From a bacterium (GTDB taxonomy: Bacteria; Actinomycetota; Acidimicrobiia; UBA5794; ZC4RG35): DNA of 6,202 bases. Positions within the stretch are counted from its first letter, which is position 1; each line of letters begins with the position of its first letter. The position numbers and the translations under genes are program-made. This document shows, one piece after another, positions 1 through 5,858 of this stretch. Where the stretch lies: assembly GCA_028819835.1 (NCBI GenBank), contig JAPPKR010000223.1, positions 1 through 6,202 of the forward strand. Reading direction: 5' to 3'. The notes beneath the pieces were generated by a model. The model ran no database searches and was not told the origin of the DNA. It saw only the letters and a list, made by a program, of their open reading frames with translations.

Positions 1-373
1 CGATTCGAAGGCCACCAATCCCCATGCCGCCCTGGCCTCGATCCATTCCTTCGGGTCCGTGGTGCTGATCGCGGGCGGCCTCAACAAGGGACTCGATCTG
101 TCCCCGCTGACCAGCGCTCCGCCCGTGAGGGCCGTGGTCTCCATCGGGCAGGCTTCCCGCCAACTGGTGGATGCAGGGCCTCCCGGCCGGGTGACCCCCG
201 TCGACTCCCTCGAGGAGGCGGTGCGGGCGGCCTTCCGGCTCTCCCGTCCCGGGGACGTGGTGCTCCTGGCGCCCGGTTGTGCCTCCTTCGATCAATTCGA
301 CTCCTATCAGGCCCGCGGAGAGCAGTTCACGCGGATCGTTTCGGATCTGGTACGCAGTCGGGAAAGGACCTGA
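1..373 (+). CDS. murD: UDP-N-acetylmuramoyl-L-alanine--D-glutamate ligase, C-terminal part (5' truncated by window)
   Basis: This is the last 123 codons of MurD, the cytoplasmic ATP-dependent ligase that adds D-glutamate to UDP-MurNAc-L-alanine. The reading frame is open from base 2 and stops at the TGA at 371-373. The visible part is the C-terminal ligase domain. It opens with the family motif DSKATNPHA, continues with IAGGLNKG (the family's GG-x-x-KG loop) and ends with APGCASFDQFDSYQARGEQF, matching the family pattern SPxxASxDxFxxYxxRGxxF. The N-terminal UDP-binding and central ATPase domains lie upstream of the window. The 'APG' in place of the usual 'SPA' is a mild departure. The stop codon overlaps the ftsW start by one base (TGATG), indicating co-translation. 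Identity is secure from the motifs and from the dcw context. Confidence 0.96.
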   Translation, partial: DSKATNPHAALASIHSFGSVVLIAGGLNKGLDLSPLTSAPPVRAVVSIGQASRQLVDAGPPGRVTPVDSLEEAVRAAFRLSRPGDVVLLAPGCASFDQFDSYQARGEQFTRIVSDLVRSRERT

Positions 374-1545
374 TGGCCTCCAAAGTAACCACCATCTACC
401 GCGCTCGGACCGAGCGAATCCAGAGCGAGTCCCGATTCCGCACCAACAACCAGATGATCATGCTGTTCGGCGCCGTGGTCTTCACCCTGGTGGTCATCGG
501 CCTGGGGGCCACCATCTCGGCCTCCTCAACGGTGGGGATCAACTGGGAGTACGGGCAGTACCACTTCTTCTTCCGCCAGTTGCTGGGTGTGGGGTTGGGA
601 ACGGTGGTGCTGTTCGTGACTTCCCGGGTGCCCTACCAGTTGTACGAGCGTTTCGCCATGTACTTGTTCGTGGGGGCCCTGGCGCTCCTGTTCCTGGTGC
701 TGCTGGTAGGAGTTGAGGTAGGAGGAAGCTCCCGATGGCTTCGGTTCGGGCCCTTGGGCTTCGAGCCCTCCGAGTTGGCCAAGTTCGCGGTGATCATCCT
801 GTTGGCGTCGATGGTCAGTCAGGGCAAGGGGGTCTTCGATGACCTCAAGAGCTACACCTCGGTTGTCCTGCTGGTGCTGGGAAGCGTGGGGTTCCTGCTG
901 ATCCAGCAGCCTGATTTCGGGACCACCATACTCATCGCCATCTGCGCCTTCGTGGTGCTGTGGGTGGGGGGCGCCCCCCTCAGCTACATGGCGGGGTCGT
1001 CCGCGGTGGCTGCAGCCCTCTCGATCCTGCTGGCGGTAATCGCTCCCTACCGCTTGGACCGCCTCAAGGGGTTCCTCGATCCATGGGGAGATGCGGCGGA
1101 CACCGGCTACCAGCTTATCCAATCGTGGGTGGCTCTGGGTACCGGAGGTCTGTGGGGGGTGGGACCAGGCAACAGCCGCGCCCGGTGGTTCTACCTTCCC
1201 AACGCCCACACCGACTTCATCTTCGCCATCATCGGGGAAGAGATCGGTTTGGTGGGAGGCCTGTTCGTCATCACGCTGTTCGTGGTGCTGGTTGTCCTGG
1301 GGTGGATGGTGGCCCGACGTGCCCCCGACCACTTCGGCCAGATGGTGGCGGCGGGAATCACCGCCTGGTTGGGGTTCCAGGGCTTGATCAACGTGGGAGG
1401 GGTGTTGGGCTGGATGCCCATCACCGGCATCACCCTTCCCTTCATCTCCTACGGGGTGTCTTCGCTGGTGGTCAACATGGGCGCCCTGGGGGTGCTTCTC
1501 AATGTGGCCCGTCAAGGACGGAGTCCACTCGGGGTTCGAAAATGA
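373..1545 (+). CDS. ftsW: Septal peptidoglycan glycosyltransferase FtsW (SEDS family)
   Basis: A 390-residue polytopic membrane protein of the SEDS family, which polymerises lipid II into glycan strands at the division septum together with a class B PBP. About ten hydrophobic segments follow a basic cytoplasmic N-terminus of about 28 residues. Family motifs seen: GGSSRWLRFG (117-126), FEPSELAKF (130-138), QPDFGTT (D181), the loop FLDPWGDAADTGYQLIQSW, and YLPNAHTDFIFAIIGEE, where D281 matches the Asp regarded as catalytic in SEDS enzymes. The C-terminal motif ITLPFISYGVSS has Val362 where Gly is usual (SYGGSS). ATG at 373 was chosen because it overlaps the murD stop and has a purine-rich GGAAAGGA just upstream; a longer in-frame ATG at 277 would lie deep inside murD. 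RodA is the main alternative, but neighbouring murG and ftsZ favour FtsW. Confidence 0.96.
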   Translation: MASKVTTIYRARTERIQSESRFRTNNQMIMLFGAVVFTLVVIGLGATISASSTVGINWEYGQYHFFFRQLLGVGLGTVVLFVTSRVPYQLYERFAMYLFVGALALLFLVLLVGVEVGGSSRWLRFGPLGFEPSELAKFAVIILLASMVSQGKGVFDDLKSYTSVVLLVLGSVGFLLIQQPDFGTTILIAICAFVVLWVGGAPLSYMAGSSAVAAALSILLAVIAPYRLDRLKGFLDPWGDAADTGYQLIQSWVALGTGGLWGVGPGNSRARWFYLPNAHTDFIFAIIGEEIGLVGGLFVITLFVVLVVLGWMVARRAPDHFGQMVAAGITAWLGFQGLINVGGVLGWMPITGITLPFISYGVSSLVVNMGALGVLLNVARQGRSPLGVRK

Positions 1546-2621
1546 CGTTCGCCATCGCCGCGGCCGGGACCGCTGGACATGTCTACCCCGGTCTGGCCGT
1601 CGCCGAGGCCCTGGTCTCCCAGGGGGTGGCGCCCACCGATGTGTTGTTCATCGGGGGAGACCGCCTGGAGGCAAGCGCGGTCCCGGCAGCCGGATTCAAC
1701 CTCCTGTCGGTCCCTCTCCAGGGACTGGCGCGACGGATTACGCCCCGCAACCTCACCATCCCGGCCAAGCTGGCGAGAGCCGTCCGTCGGGTGCGCCGGG
1801 AGTTGGCGCACCGGGCGGTGGGGGTGGTCCTGGCAACCGGGGGCTATGTGGCGGCGCCGGCGGGTTGGGCGGCCCGATCTGAGGGGATCCCCTTCTTTCT
1901 CTCCGAGCAGAACGCCGCGGCCGGGCTCGCCAACCGGGTGATGGAGCGATGGGCCGTCCGCTCGTTTGCCTCCTTTCCCAGCACCTCGGGCTTGAAAAAA
2001 GCCGACTGGGTGGGCAACCCCGTGCGGGCCGATGTCGCGCGCCTCGACAGGGCGTCCCTTCGCAGGGAGGCCTTCTCCCACTATGACCTGGCCGCCGGGC
2101 TTCCGGTGGTGGGGGTGATGGGAGGCAGCCTGGGGGCGGGCGCCATCAACCGGGGCGTCTCCGAGATGCTCCGGGAATGGGAGGGCGAGCCCGTCCAGGT
2201 CGTCCATCTGGCCGGTGAGATCCACACGGAGGAGGTGACCCGACGGGCGGCGGCCAGCGCCCATCGCTGGAGGGTGGTGGGTTTCGAGAAGCGCATGGAC
2301 TTGTTCTATTCGGCGTGCGACGTGGTGGTGGCCCGGGCCGGGGGAGGGGTGGCGGAGCTCACCATCGCCGGATTGCCCTCCGTGCTGGTGCCCGGGGAGT
2401 TCGGTTCGGCCAGCCACCAAGCCGCCAACGCCGCGGCGCTGGAGGATGTCGGGGCGGCGGTGACGTTGCCTGAGGCCCGACTCGGAGGGTTGGGGTCGGT
2501 TGTCGGGGGGCTCCTGGCCGATCCGGAGCGCAGGCGCAGGATGTCGGCGGCGGCCGCCGGGATCGCCCGCCCCCGGGCGGCGGAGAGGATCGCCGAGGAA
2601 ATGAGAGCCTGCCTTGTTTGA
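1542..2621 (+). CDS. murG: UDP-GlcNAc:lipid I N-acetylglucosaminyltransferase
   Basis: A 359-residue GT-B fold (GT28) enzyme that transfers GlcNAc from UDP-GlcNAc to lipid I on the inner face of the membrane, making lipid II. The N-terminal acceptor domain shows the glycine-rich loop AAGTAGHVYPGLAVAE (His13), TGGYVAAP (99-106) and EQNAAAGLANR (from 122). The C-terminal donor domain shows GGSLGAGAIN (from 194), RAGGGVAELTIAG (R265, E272) and HQAANA (292-297), which bind the UDP-sugar. Length is normal for the family. The ATG at 1542 overlaps the ftsW stop in an ATGA junction. Only a weak GGGG (1531-1534) precedes it, so translation probably depends on ribosomes finishing ftsW. The frame stays open far upstream inside ftsW, but homology begins exactly at this ATG. 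Confidence 0.96.
   Translation: MTFAIAAAGTAGHVYPGLAVAEALVSQGVAPTDVLFIGGDRLEASAVPAAGFNLLSVPLQGLARRITPRNLTIPAKLARAVRRVRRELAHRAVGVVLATGGYVAAPAGWAARSEGIPFFLSEQNAAAGLANRVMERWAVRSFASFPSTSGLKKADWVGNPVRADVARLDRASLRREAFSHYDLAAGLPVVGVMGGSLGAGAINRGVSEMLREWEGEPVQVVHLAGEIHTEEVTRRAAASAHRWRVVGFEKRMDLFYSACDVVVARAGGGVAELTIAGLPSVLVPGEFGSASHQAANAAALEDVGAAVTLPEARLGGLGSVVGGLLADPERRRRMSAAAAGIARPRAAERIAEEMRACLV
2603..2616 (+). promoter_or_regulatory. Ribosome binding site and TTG start of murC
   Basis: GAGAG at 2603-2607 lies 6 bases before a TTG codon at 2614-2616, inside the end of murG. No ATG or GTG is available in frame before the Rossmann motif begins, so a TTG start is required. The second TTG at 2623 is 15 bases from the same purine run, which makes 2614 the better choice. 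Confidence 0.6.
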
Positions 2622-3993
2622 TTTGGATGGTCGCACGAGGATCCACCTGGTGGGTGTGGGGGGAGCGGGGATGAGCGGCCTTGCAAAGCTGTTGGCCGAG
2701 TCGGGTAAGACGGTCACCGGATCTGACATCCGCCGCTCCTCCCGGTTGGATGCTCTCACCGACCTGGGAATCGAGGTGTGGGCCGGCCACCGCCCGGAAC
2801 GGGCGGCGGATGTCGAGTTGATGGTGATCTCCTCGGCGGTCCCCGACCAGGATCCCGAGGTGGAGGCCGCCCGTCGAGGGGGGGTGGAAGTTTGGCGGCG
2901 TCCCCGGTTGCTGGGGGCGATGACCGCGGATATACCCACCGTCGGTCCCACCGGAACCCACGGCAAGACCTCATCGGCCGCAATGTTGGTGGAGGCTGCC
3001 CGGGCCGCCGGGGAGAGTCCCAGCTTCGCCGTGGGTGAGAACGTCATCGGTCTGGGCACCAACGCCGGCCTGGGAGTCGACCCATGGTTGGTCCTGGAGG
3101 TCGACGAAGCCTTCCGCACCTTCGAGGAGGTGAACCTGTCCGGGCTGGTGATAACCAACGTGGAGGCGGAGCATCTGGAGCATTTCGACACGGTGGACAA
3201 CCTGGAGTCCACCTTCGTCCGGGTCGCTATGGGGGTGGAGGGCCCGGTGCTGGCCGGCATCGACGATCCGGGCGCCCGCCGGGTGGCGGAGCGGGCCCGG
3301 GTACCGGGATTCGGGTTGTCTGCCGACGCCCAGTGGAGGATCGTCGATGTGGTGGAGGAGCCCGCCGGGGTCTCCTTCCGGTTGGCCGGCGGCGGGTCGT
3401 CCCGGAAGGTACGGGTGCCCTTTCCGGGGATCCACATGGCCCGTAACGCGGCGGGGGTGTTGGCCCTGTGCGGGGAGTTGGGTCTCGATCTCGACCGGGC
3501 GGTGGATGGAATAGCCGGATATCGCGGTGTGCGAAGACGGTATGAGCATCGCGGTCTGGTAGGGGGAGTGACCGTCATCGACGACTACGCTCATCATCCC
3601 TCCGAGGTGGCCGCCACCCTTAGAGCGGCCCTCAGGTCCGGGCACCGCCGGGTTTGGGCGATCTTCCAGCCGCACCTCTATTCTCGGACCGGTCAGATGT
3701 TCACCGGGCTGGGGGCGGCGCTGTCCCTGGCCGACCGGGTGGTGGTCACCGATGTCTACGGCGCCCGGGAAGAACCCCGCCCGGGGATAACCGGCGAGTT
3801 GGTGGCGGCGGCGGCCCGCCGCGCCGGAGCCAGAGAGGTGGCGTATTTCCCGCACCGCTCGGAAGTGGCGAGGATGGTGGCTCCCTGGCTGGAGAAGGGA
3901 GACCTGGTGGTGGTAATGGGAGCGGGAGACATAACAGTGGTTCCCACCGAGCTGCTGGCGTTACTGGCCGGAGAGGGGAGGGATCGTGGGTGA
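2614..3993 (+). CDS. murC: UDP-N-acetylmuramate--L-alanine ligase
   Basis: A 459-residue cytoplasmic Mur ligase that uses ATP to join L-alanine to UDP-MurNAc, the first amino acid of the stem peptide. Visible in order: Rossmann start IHLVGVGGAGMSGLAK (from about 10), P-loop GTHGKTSSAAML (114-125), Mg/substrate region LEVDEAFRTF, NVEAEHLEHF, the arginine cluster GVRRRYEHRG, DDYAHHPSEV (323-332), QPHLYSRT, DVYGAREEP and the late VMGAGDI. These distinguish MurC from MurD, E and F. Two core motifs are altered: DEAFRTF replaces the common DESDxSF, and Glu186 replaces Asp in the usual DH pair. A TTG start at 2614 is chosen; it overlaps murG by 8 bases and sits 6 bases after GAGAG. TTG at 2623 is the only other close start and has worse spacing. 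Mpl is unlikely, given the gene context. Confidence 0.95.
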   Translation: MFDLDGRTRIHLVGVGGAGMSGLAKLLAESGKTVTGSDIRRSSRLDALTDLGIEVWAGHRPERAADVELMVISSAVPDQDPEVEAARRGGVEVWRRPRLLGAMTADIPTVGPTGTHGKTSSAAMLVEAARAAGESPSFAVGENVIGLGTNAGLGVDPWLVLEVDEAFRTFEEVNLSGLVITNVEAEHLEHFDTVDNLESTFVRVAMGVEGPVLAGIDDPGARRVAERARVPGFGLSADAQWRIVDVVEEPAGVSFRLAGGGSSRKVRVPFPGIHMARNAAGVLALCGELGLDLDRAVDGIAGYRGVRRRYEHRGLVGGVTVIDDYAHHPSEVAATLRAALRSGHRRVWAIFQPHLYSRTGQMFTGLGAALSLADRVVVTDVYGAREEPRPGITGELVAAAARRAGAREVAYFPHRSEVARMVAPWLEKGDLVVVMGAGDITVVPTELLALLAGEGRDRG

Positions 3994-4897
3994 ATGGCGA
4001 CGACTGTGCGCCGGCGGCCTGGTGCGCTCCGGGGTGCGTCTGGACGCGCTTACCACGTACAAGCTGGGAGGGGCGGCCCGATGGTTCGCCGAAGTCGGCG
4101 ATTACGCTCACCTCTCCGCTCTGGCGGATGCAGGGGCCGGGGCAGGAGACGTCCTGGTGCTGGGAAAGGGCAGCAACGTCATTGTCTCCGATGCGGGATA
4201 TGAGGGGTTGGTGATCCGATTGGCCGGAGATTTTCTCTCCATCCGGCACCCCGACAACCGGGTGGAGGCCGGCGGGGGAGTCGGATTACCCCGGCTGGCC
4301 CGCTCTGCGGTCGGGGAGGGGCGGCTGGGTCTCGAGTTCATGGTGGGCATTCCCGGCACCGTGGGCGGGGGGGTGTACCAGAACGCGGGCTGTCATGGAA
4401 CCGAGATAGTGGATGTCCTGGAGGAGGCAGAGATATTCGATCTCCAAACAGGGGAGTTGTCCATCGTCGCTCCCGATTCGCTCTGCCTCCGGTACCGGAG
4501 TTCGGCGGTCAAGCCCCACCACGTGATCACCAGATCGTGGTTCCGGTTCACACCGGGCGAACCCACCGAGGGGTTGGAGAAGATCCGGGCCATCACCCGC
4601 TGGCGGCGGATCCATCAACCGGGAGGGACCCTCAATGCGGGAAGCGTGTTCAAGAATCCCCCCGGGGACGCCGCCGGGCGACTGATCGACGCCCTGGGCT
4701 TGAAGGGAATGCGGATCGGGGACGTCTCGGTTTCGGAGAAGCACGCCAACTTCTTCGTGGCCGGCGCCGACGCCACAGCCGAGGACGTGCGTCGACTGGT
4801 TGCCGAGGTACGTATGCGGGTCCGGGCTGAGACCGGGATCGAGTTGGAGCCGGAAGTGAGGTTCGTGGGATTTCCCACGTGGGAGGCGTCGGCGTGA
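3986..4897 (+). CDS. murB: UDP-N-acetylenolpyruvoylglucosamine reductase, type II
   Basis: A 303-residue FAD-dependent cytoplasmic enzyme that reduces UDP-GlcNAc-enolpyruvate to UDP-MurNAc with NADPH. The FAD domain shows TTYKLGGAARWF, VLGKGSNVIVSD and GIPGTVGGGVYQNAG. Catalytic residues are placed by family pattern: the RYRSS motif (R169-Y170-R171), the proton donor Ser220 in AGSVFKNPPGD, and Glu290 in LEPEVRFVG. LIDALGLKGMRIGDVSVSEKHANFF is the typical substrate-domain stretch. The short length and HANFF-type C-terminus fit the type II group, without the extra tyrosine loop of E. coli MurB. The GTG at 3986 overlaps murC by 8 bases and follows the purine-rich GGGGAG (3975-3980). murB sits in the cluster here, whereas in mycobacteria it lies elsewhere. 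The product feeds MurC, encoded just upstream. Confidence 0.96.
   Translation: MGEWRRLCAGGLVRSGVRLDALTTYKLGGAARWFAEVGDYAHLSALADAGAGAGDVLVLGKGSNVIVSDAGYEGLVIRLAGDFLSIRHPDNRVEAGGGVGLPRLARSAVGEGRLGLEFMVGIPGTVGGGVYQNAGCHGTEIVDVLEEAEIFDLQTGELSIVAPDSLCLRYRSSAVKPHHVITRSWFRFTPGEPTEGLEKIRAITRWRRIHQPGGTLNAGSVFKNPPGDAAGRLIDALGLKGMRIGDVSVSEKHANFFVAGADATAEDVRRLVAEVRMRVRAETGIELEPEVRFVGFPTWEASA
4881..4896 (+). promoter_or_regulatory. Ribosome binding site and GTG start of ftsQ
   Basis: GGGAGG at 4881-4886 is followed after 7 bases by GTG at 4894-4896, which shares bases with the murB TGA stop. This spacing favours 4894 over the upstream in-frame GTG at 4879, which would place the Shine-Dalgarno inside the coding sequence. 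Confidence 0.6.
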
Positions 4898-5745
4898 GGG
4901 AAGAGGGACCGACCACCGGAGGCCAAGTCGTGCGCAAGGGTCGTTTCATGCAGCGCCTGTCGGCTCTGTCGCCCAAGAGTCGGAGACGGAAGCAGGAGAG
5001 AACCGAGGCGGCCTTGGATCCTCGCATAGCGGAGCGAGCGCGGAGAGTTCAGGAGAAAGAGGAGAGCCAGGCCGTCAGGCGGGCCGTGTGGCTGCTGTCG
5101 GCGATGACCGTAGTAGGTGTGGGCATTTGGCTTCTTCACTCTCCCTACCTGGCGGTGCAGGAGGTGGTGGTGAGCGGTGAGGTGGTTTCCACCGGTTCTC
5201 AGAAGGTCGCCGAAGACGGGCTCATCGAGGGCGCCCCCATGTTCTCGGTTGACACCGAATCGGTTCGGGAGGTAGTGCTCTCCGATCCGTGGGTGTCCGC
5301 CGTCGAGGTCAGGAAGGAATGGCCGAACACGGTGTGGATCGCCGTGGAGGAACGGCACCCGGTTGCCTGGGTGCTGACCGGCGACGGATGGCGGGCGCTG
5401 TCGATCGACGGTGTGGTCCTCGACGTGGACCCCGAGCAGGTCATGCCTCGCATTACCGGGCTGGCCGGCGCCACTCTGGACCTGGCACACCCGTCGATCG
5501 GGCCGGCGCTTGGCTTTGTGGAGCACCTCCGGCCCGACCTCCGCCTGGGAGCAGTCATTGAGATCCATGGACAGCAGGTCACCGCCGAGGTGGCGAAGCG
5601 GGTCGTCCGGCTGGGAAGGCCGGCCGATCTGGATGAGAAGGCCGACGTTCTGGTGGTGCTCGTCGACGACTACACCGATCCCGGCTCGGTCATAAACCTG
5701 TTCTCTCCCCTCCGCCCGGCCGTCTATCGCGGGACCCCTGGCTGA
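4894..5745 (+). CDS. ftsQ: Cell division protein FtsQ (POTRA-domain divisome protein)
   Basis: A 283-residue single-pass membrane protein. A charged cytoplasmic N-terminus of about 63 residues, rich in Arg, Lys and Glu, is followed by one hydrophobic segment (about 64-83, AVWLLSAMTVVGVGIWLL). Next comes an extracytoplasmic POTRA domain starting at YLAVQEVVVSGEV and including DPWVSAVEVRKEWPNTVWI and VEERHPVAWV, then the FtsQ beta domain (WRALSIDGVVLD). FtsQ links with FtsB and FtsL in the divisome and helps control septal synthesis. The GTG at 4894 is chosen: it overlaps the murB stop as GTGA and lies 7 bases after GGGAGG (4881-4886). In-frame alternatives are GTG at 4879, GTG at 4930 and ATG at 4948. 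Sequence conservation is low in this family, so the call rests on domain order and position before ftsZ. Confidence 0.93.
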   Translation: MREEGPTTGGQVVRKGRFMQRLSALSPKSRRRKQERTEAALDPRIAERARRVQEKEESQAVRRAVWLLSAMTVVGVGIWLLHSPYLAVQEVVVSGEVVSTGSQKVAEDGLIEGAPMFSVDTESVREVVLSDPWVSAVEVRKEWPNTVWIAVEERHPVAWVLTGDGWRALSIDGVVLDVDPEQVMPRITGLAGATLDLAHPSIGPALGFVEHLRPDLRLGAVIEIHGQQVTAEVAKRVVRLGRPADLDEKADVLVVLVDDYTDPGSVINLFSPLRPAVYRGTPG

Positions 5746-5764
5746 GGCCTATCTAATTCTCTAG

Positions 5765-5775
5765 TTGAAGGTGAT
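5765..5775 (+). repeat. Direct repeat TTGAAGGTGAT, copy 1 (intergenic)
   Basis: The 11-base word TTGAAGGTGAT recurs exactly at 5901-5911, inside the start of ftsZ. The two copies are 136 bases apart. Its core TGAAGGT also occurs inverted, as ACCTTCA, at 5810-5816 within the palindrome. It may be a regulator half-site or a coincidence. Confidence 0.35.
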
Positions 5776-5806
5776 ATTCCTAATTTGACTTTTGTCTTTT
5801 TATCCA

Positions 5807-5826
5807 TCAACCTTCAGGTTGAACCT
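5807..5826. repeat. Nested palindrome upstream of ftsZ (possible operator)
   Basis: Two perfect inverted repeats share a central arm. The first is TCAACCT-TC-AGGTTGA at 5807-5822 (7-base arms, 2-base spacer). The second is AGGTT-G-AACCT at 5816-5826 (5-base arms). AGGTT can therefore pair with either flanking AACCT. The site lies 30-49 bases before the ftsZ ATG, which suits a repressor or activator operator or a small 5' UTR hairpin. I know of no matching regulator motif; the function is inferred. Confidence 0.5.
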
Positions 5827-5838
5827 CAAAATCGACCT

Positions 5839-5858
5839 GGAAGGGGTCAAGGCTAATG
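5839..5858 (+). promoter_or_regulatory. Ribosome binding site of ftsZ
   Basis: GGAAGGGG at 5839-5846 ends 9 bases before the ATG at 5856. It is among the clearest Shine-Dalgarno sites in the window, in keeping with the high FtsZ level cells need and with independent, uncoupled initiation. Confidence 0.6.

Larger units (their letters stand above)
5746..5855 (+). promoter_or_regulatory. AT-rich ftsQ-ftsZ intergenic region, probable ftsZ promoter
   Basis: This is the only gap between genes in the window. Roughly 5750-5830 is AT-rich by eye, in sharp contrast to the GC-rich genes on both sides, as expected for a promoter. TTGACT at 5785-5790 would serve as a -35 box, but no good -10 lies 16-18 bases after it. 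TAATTT at 5781-5786 could be a -10, with only a weak TTCTCT (5757-5762) ahead of it. No convincing terminator hairpin precedes the T-run at 5797-5801, so read-through from ftsQ remains likely. A dedicated ftsZ promoter here is inferred, as known for several actinobacteria; the exact start is not resolved. Confidence 0.55.

Noticed and set aside
277..372. Upstream ATG at 277 as the ftsW start
   Set aside because: It would overlap murD by 97 bases with a non-hydrophobic, unrelated N-terminal extension. The ATG at 373 gives the usual FtsW length and a TGATG junction.
526..1515. A 329-codon - strand open frame opposite ftsW
   Set aside because: Low-complexity His/Gln/Pro-rich translation complementary to a membrane protein gene, with no supporting Shine-Dalgarno or family motif.
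1995..2001. AAAAAAG run in murG resembling the dnaX frameshift site
   Set aside because: In the murG frame it reads AAA-AAA-G, not the X-XXY-YYZ phase needed for -1 slippage, and the protein is complete in one frame with normal length.
1512..3578. A 688-codon open frame on the - strand, antisense to murG and murC
   Set aside because: It is a product of high GC content with few stop codons. Its translation is rich in Pro, Arg, His and Gly with no recognisable fold, and the + strand carries well-conserved Mur enzymes over the whole stretch.
5791..5806. T-rich stretch after ftsQ as an intrinsic terminator
   Set aside because: No GC-rich hairpin precedes the T-run; the nearest palindrome lies downstream of it, so the pattern does not fit a terminator for ftsQ.
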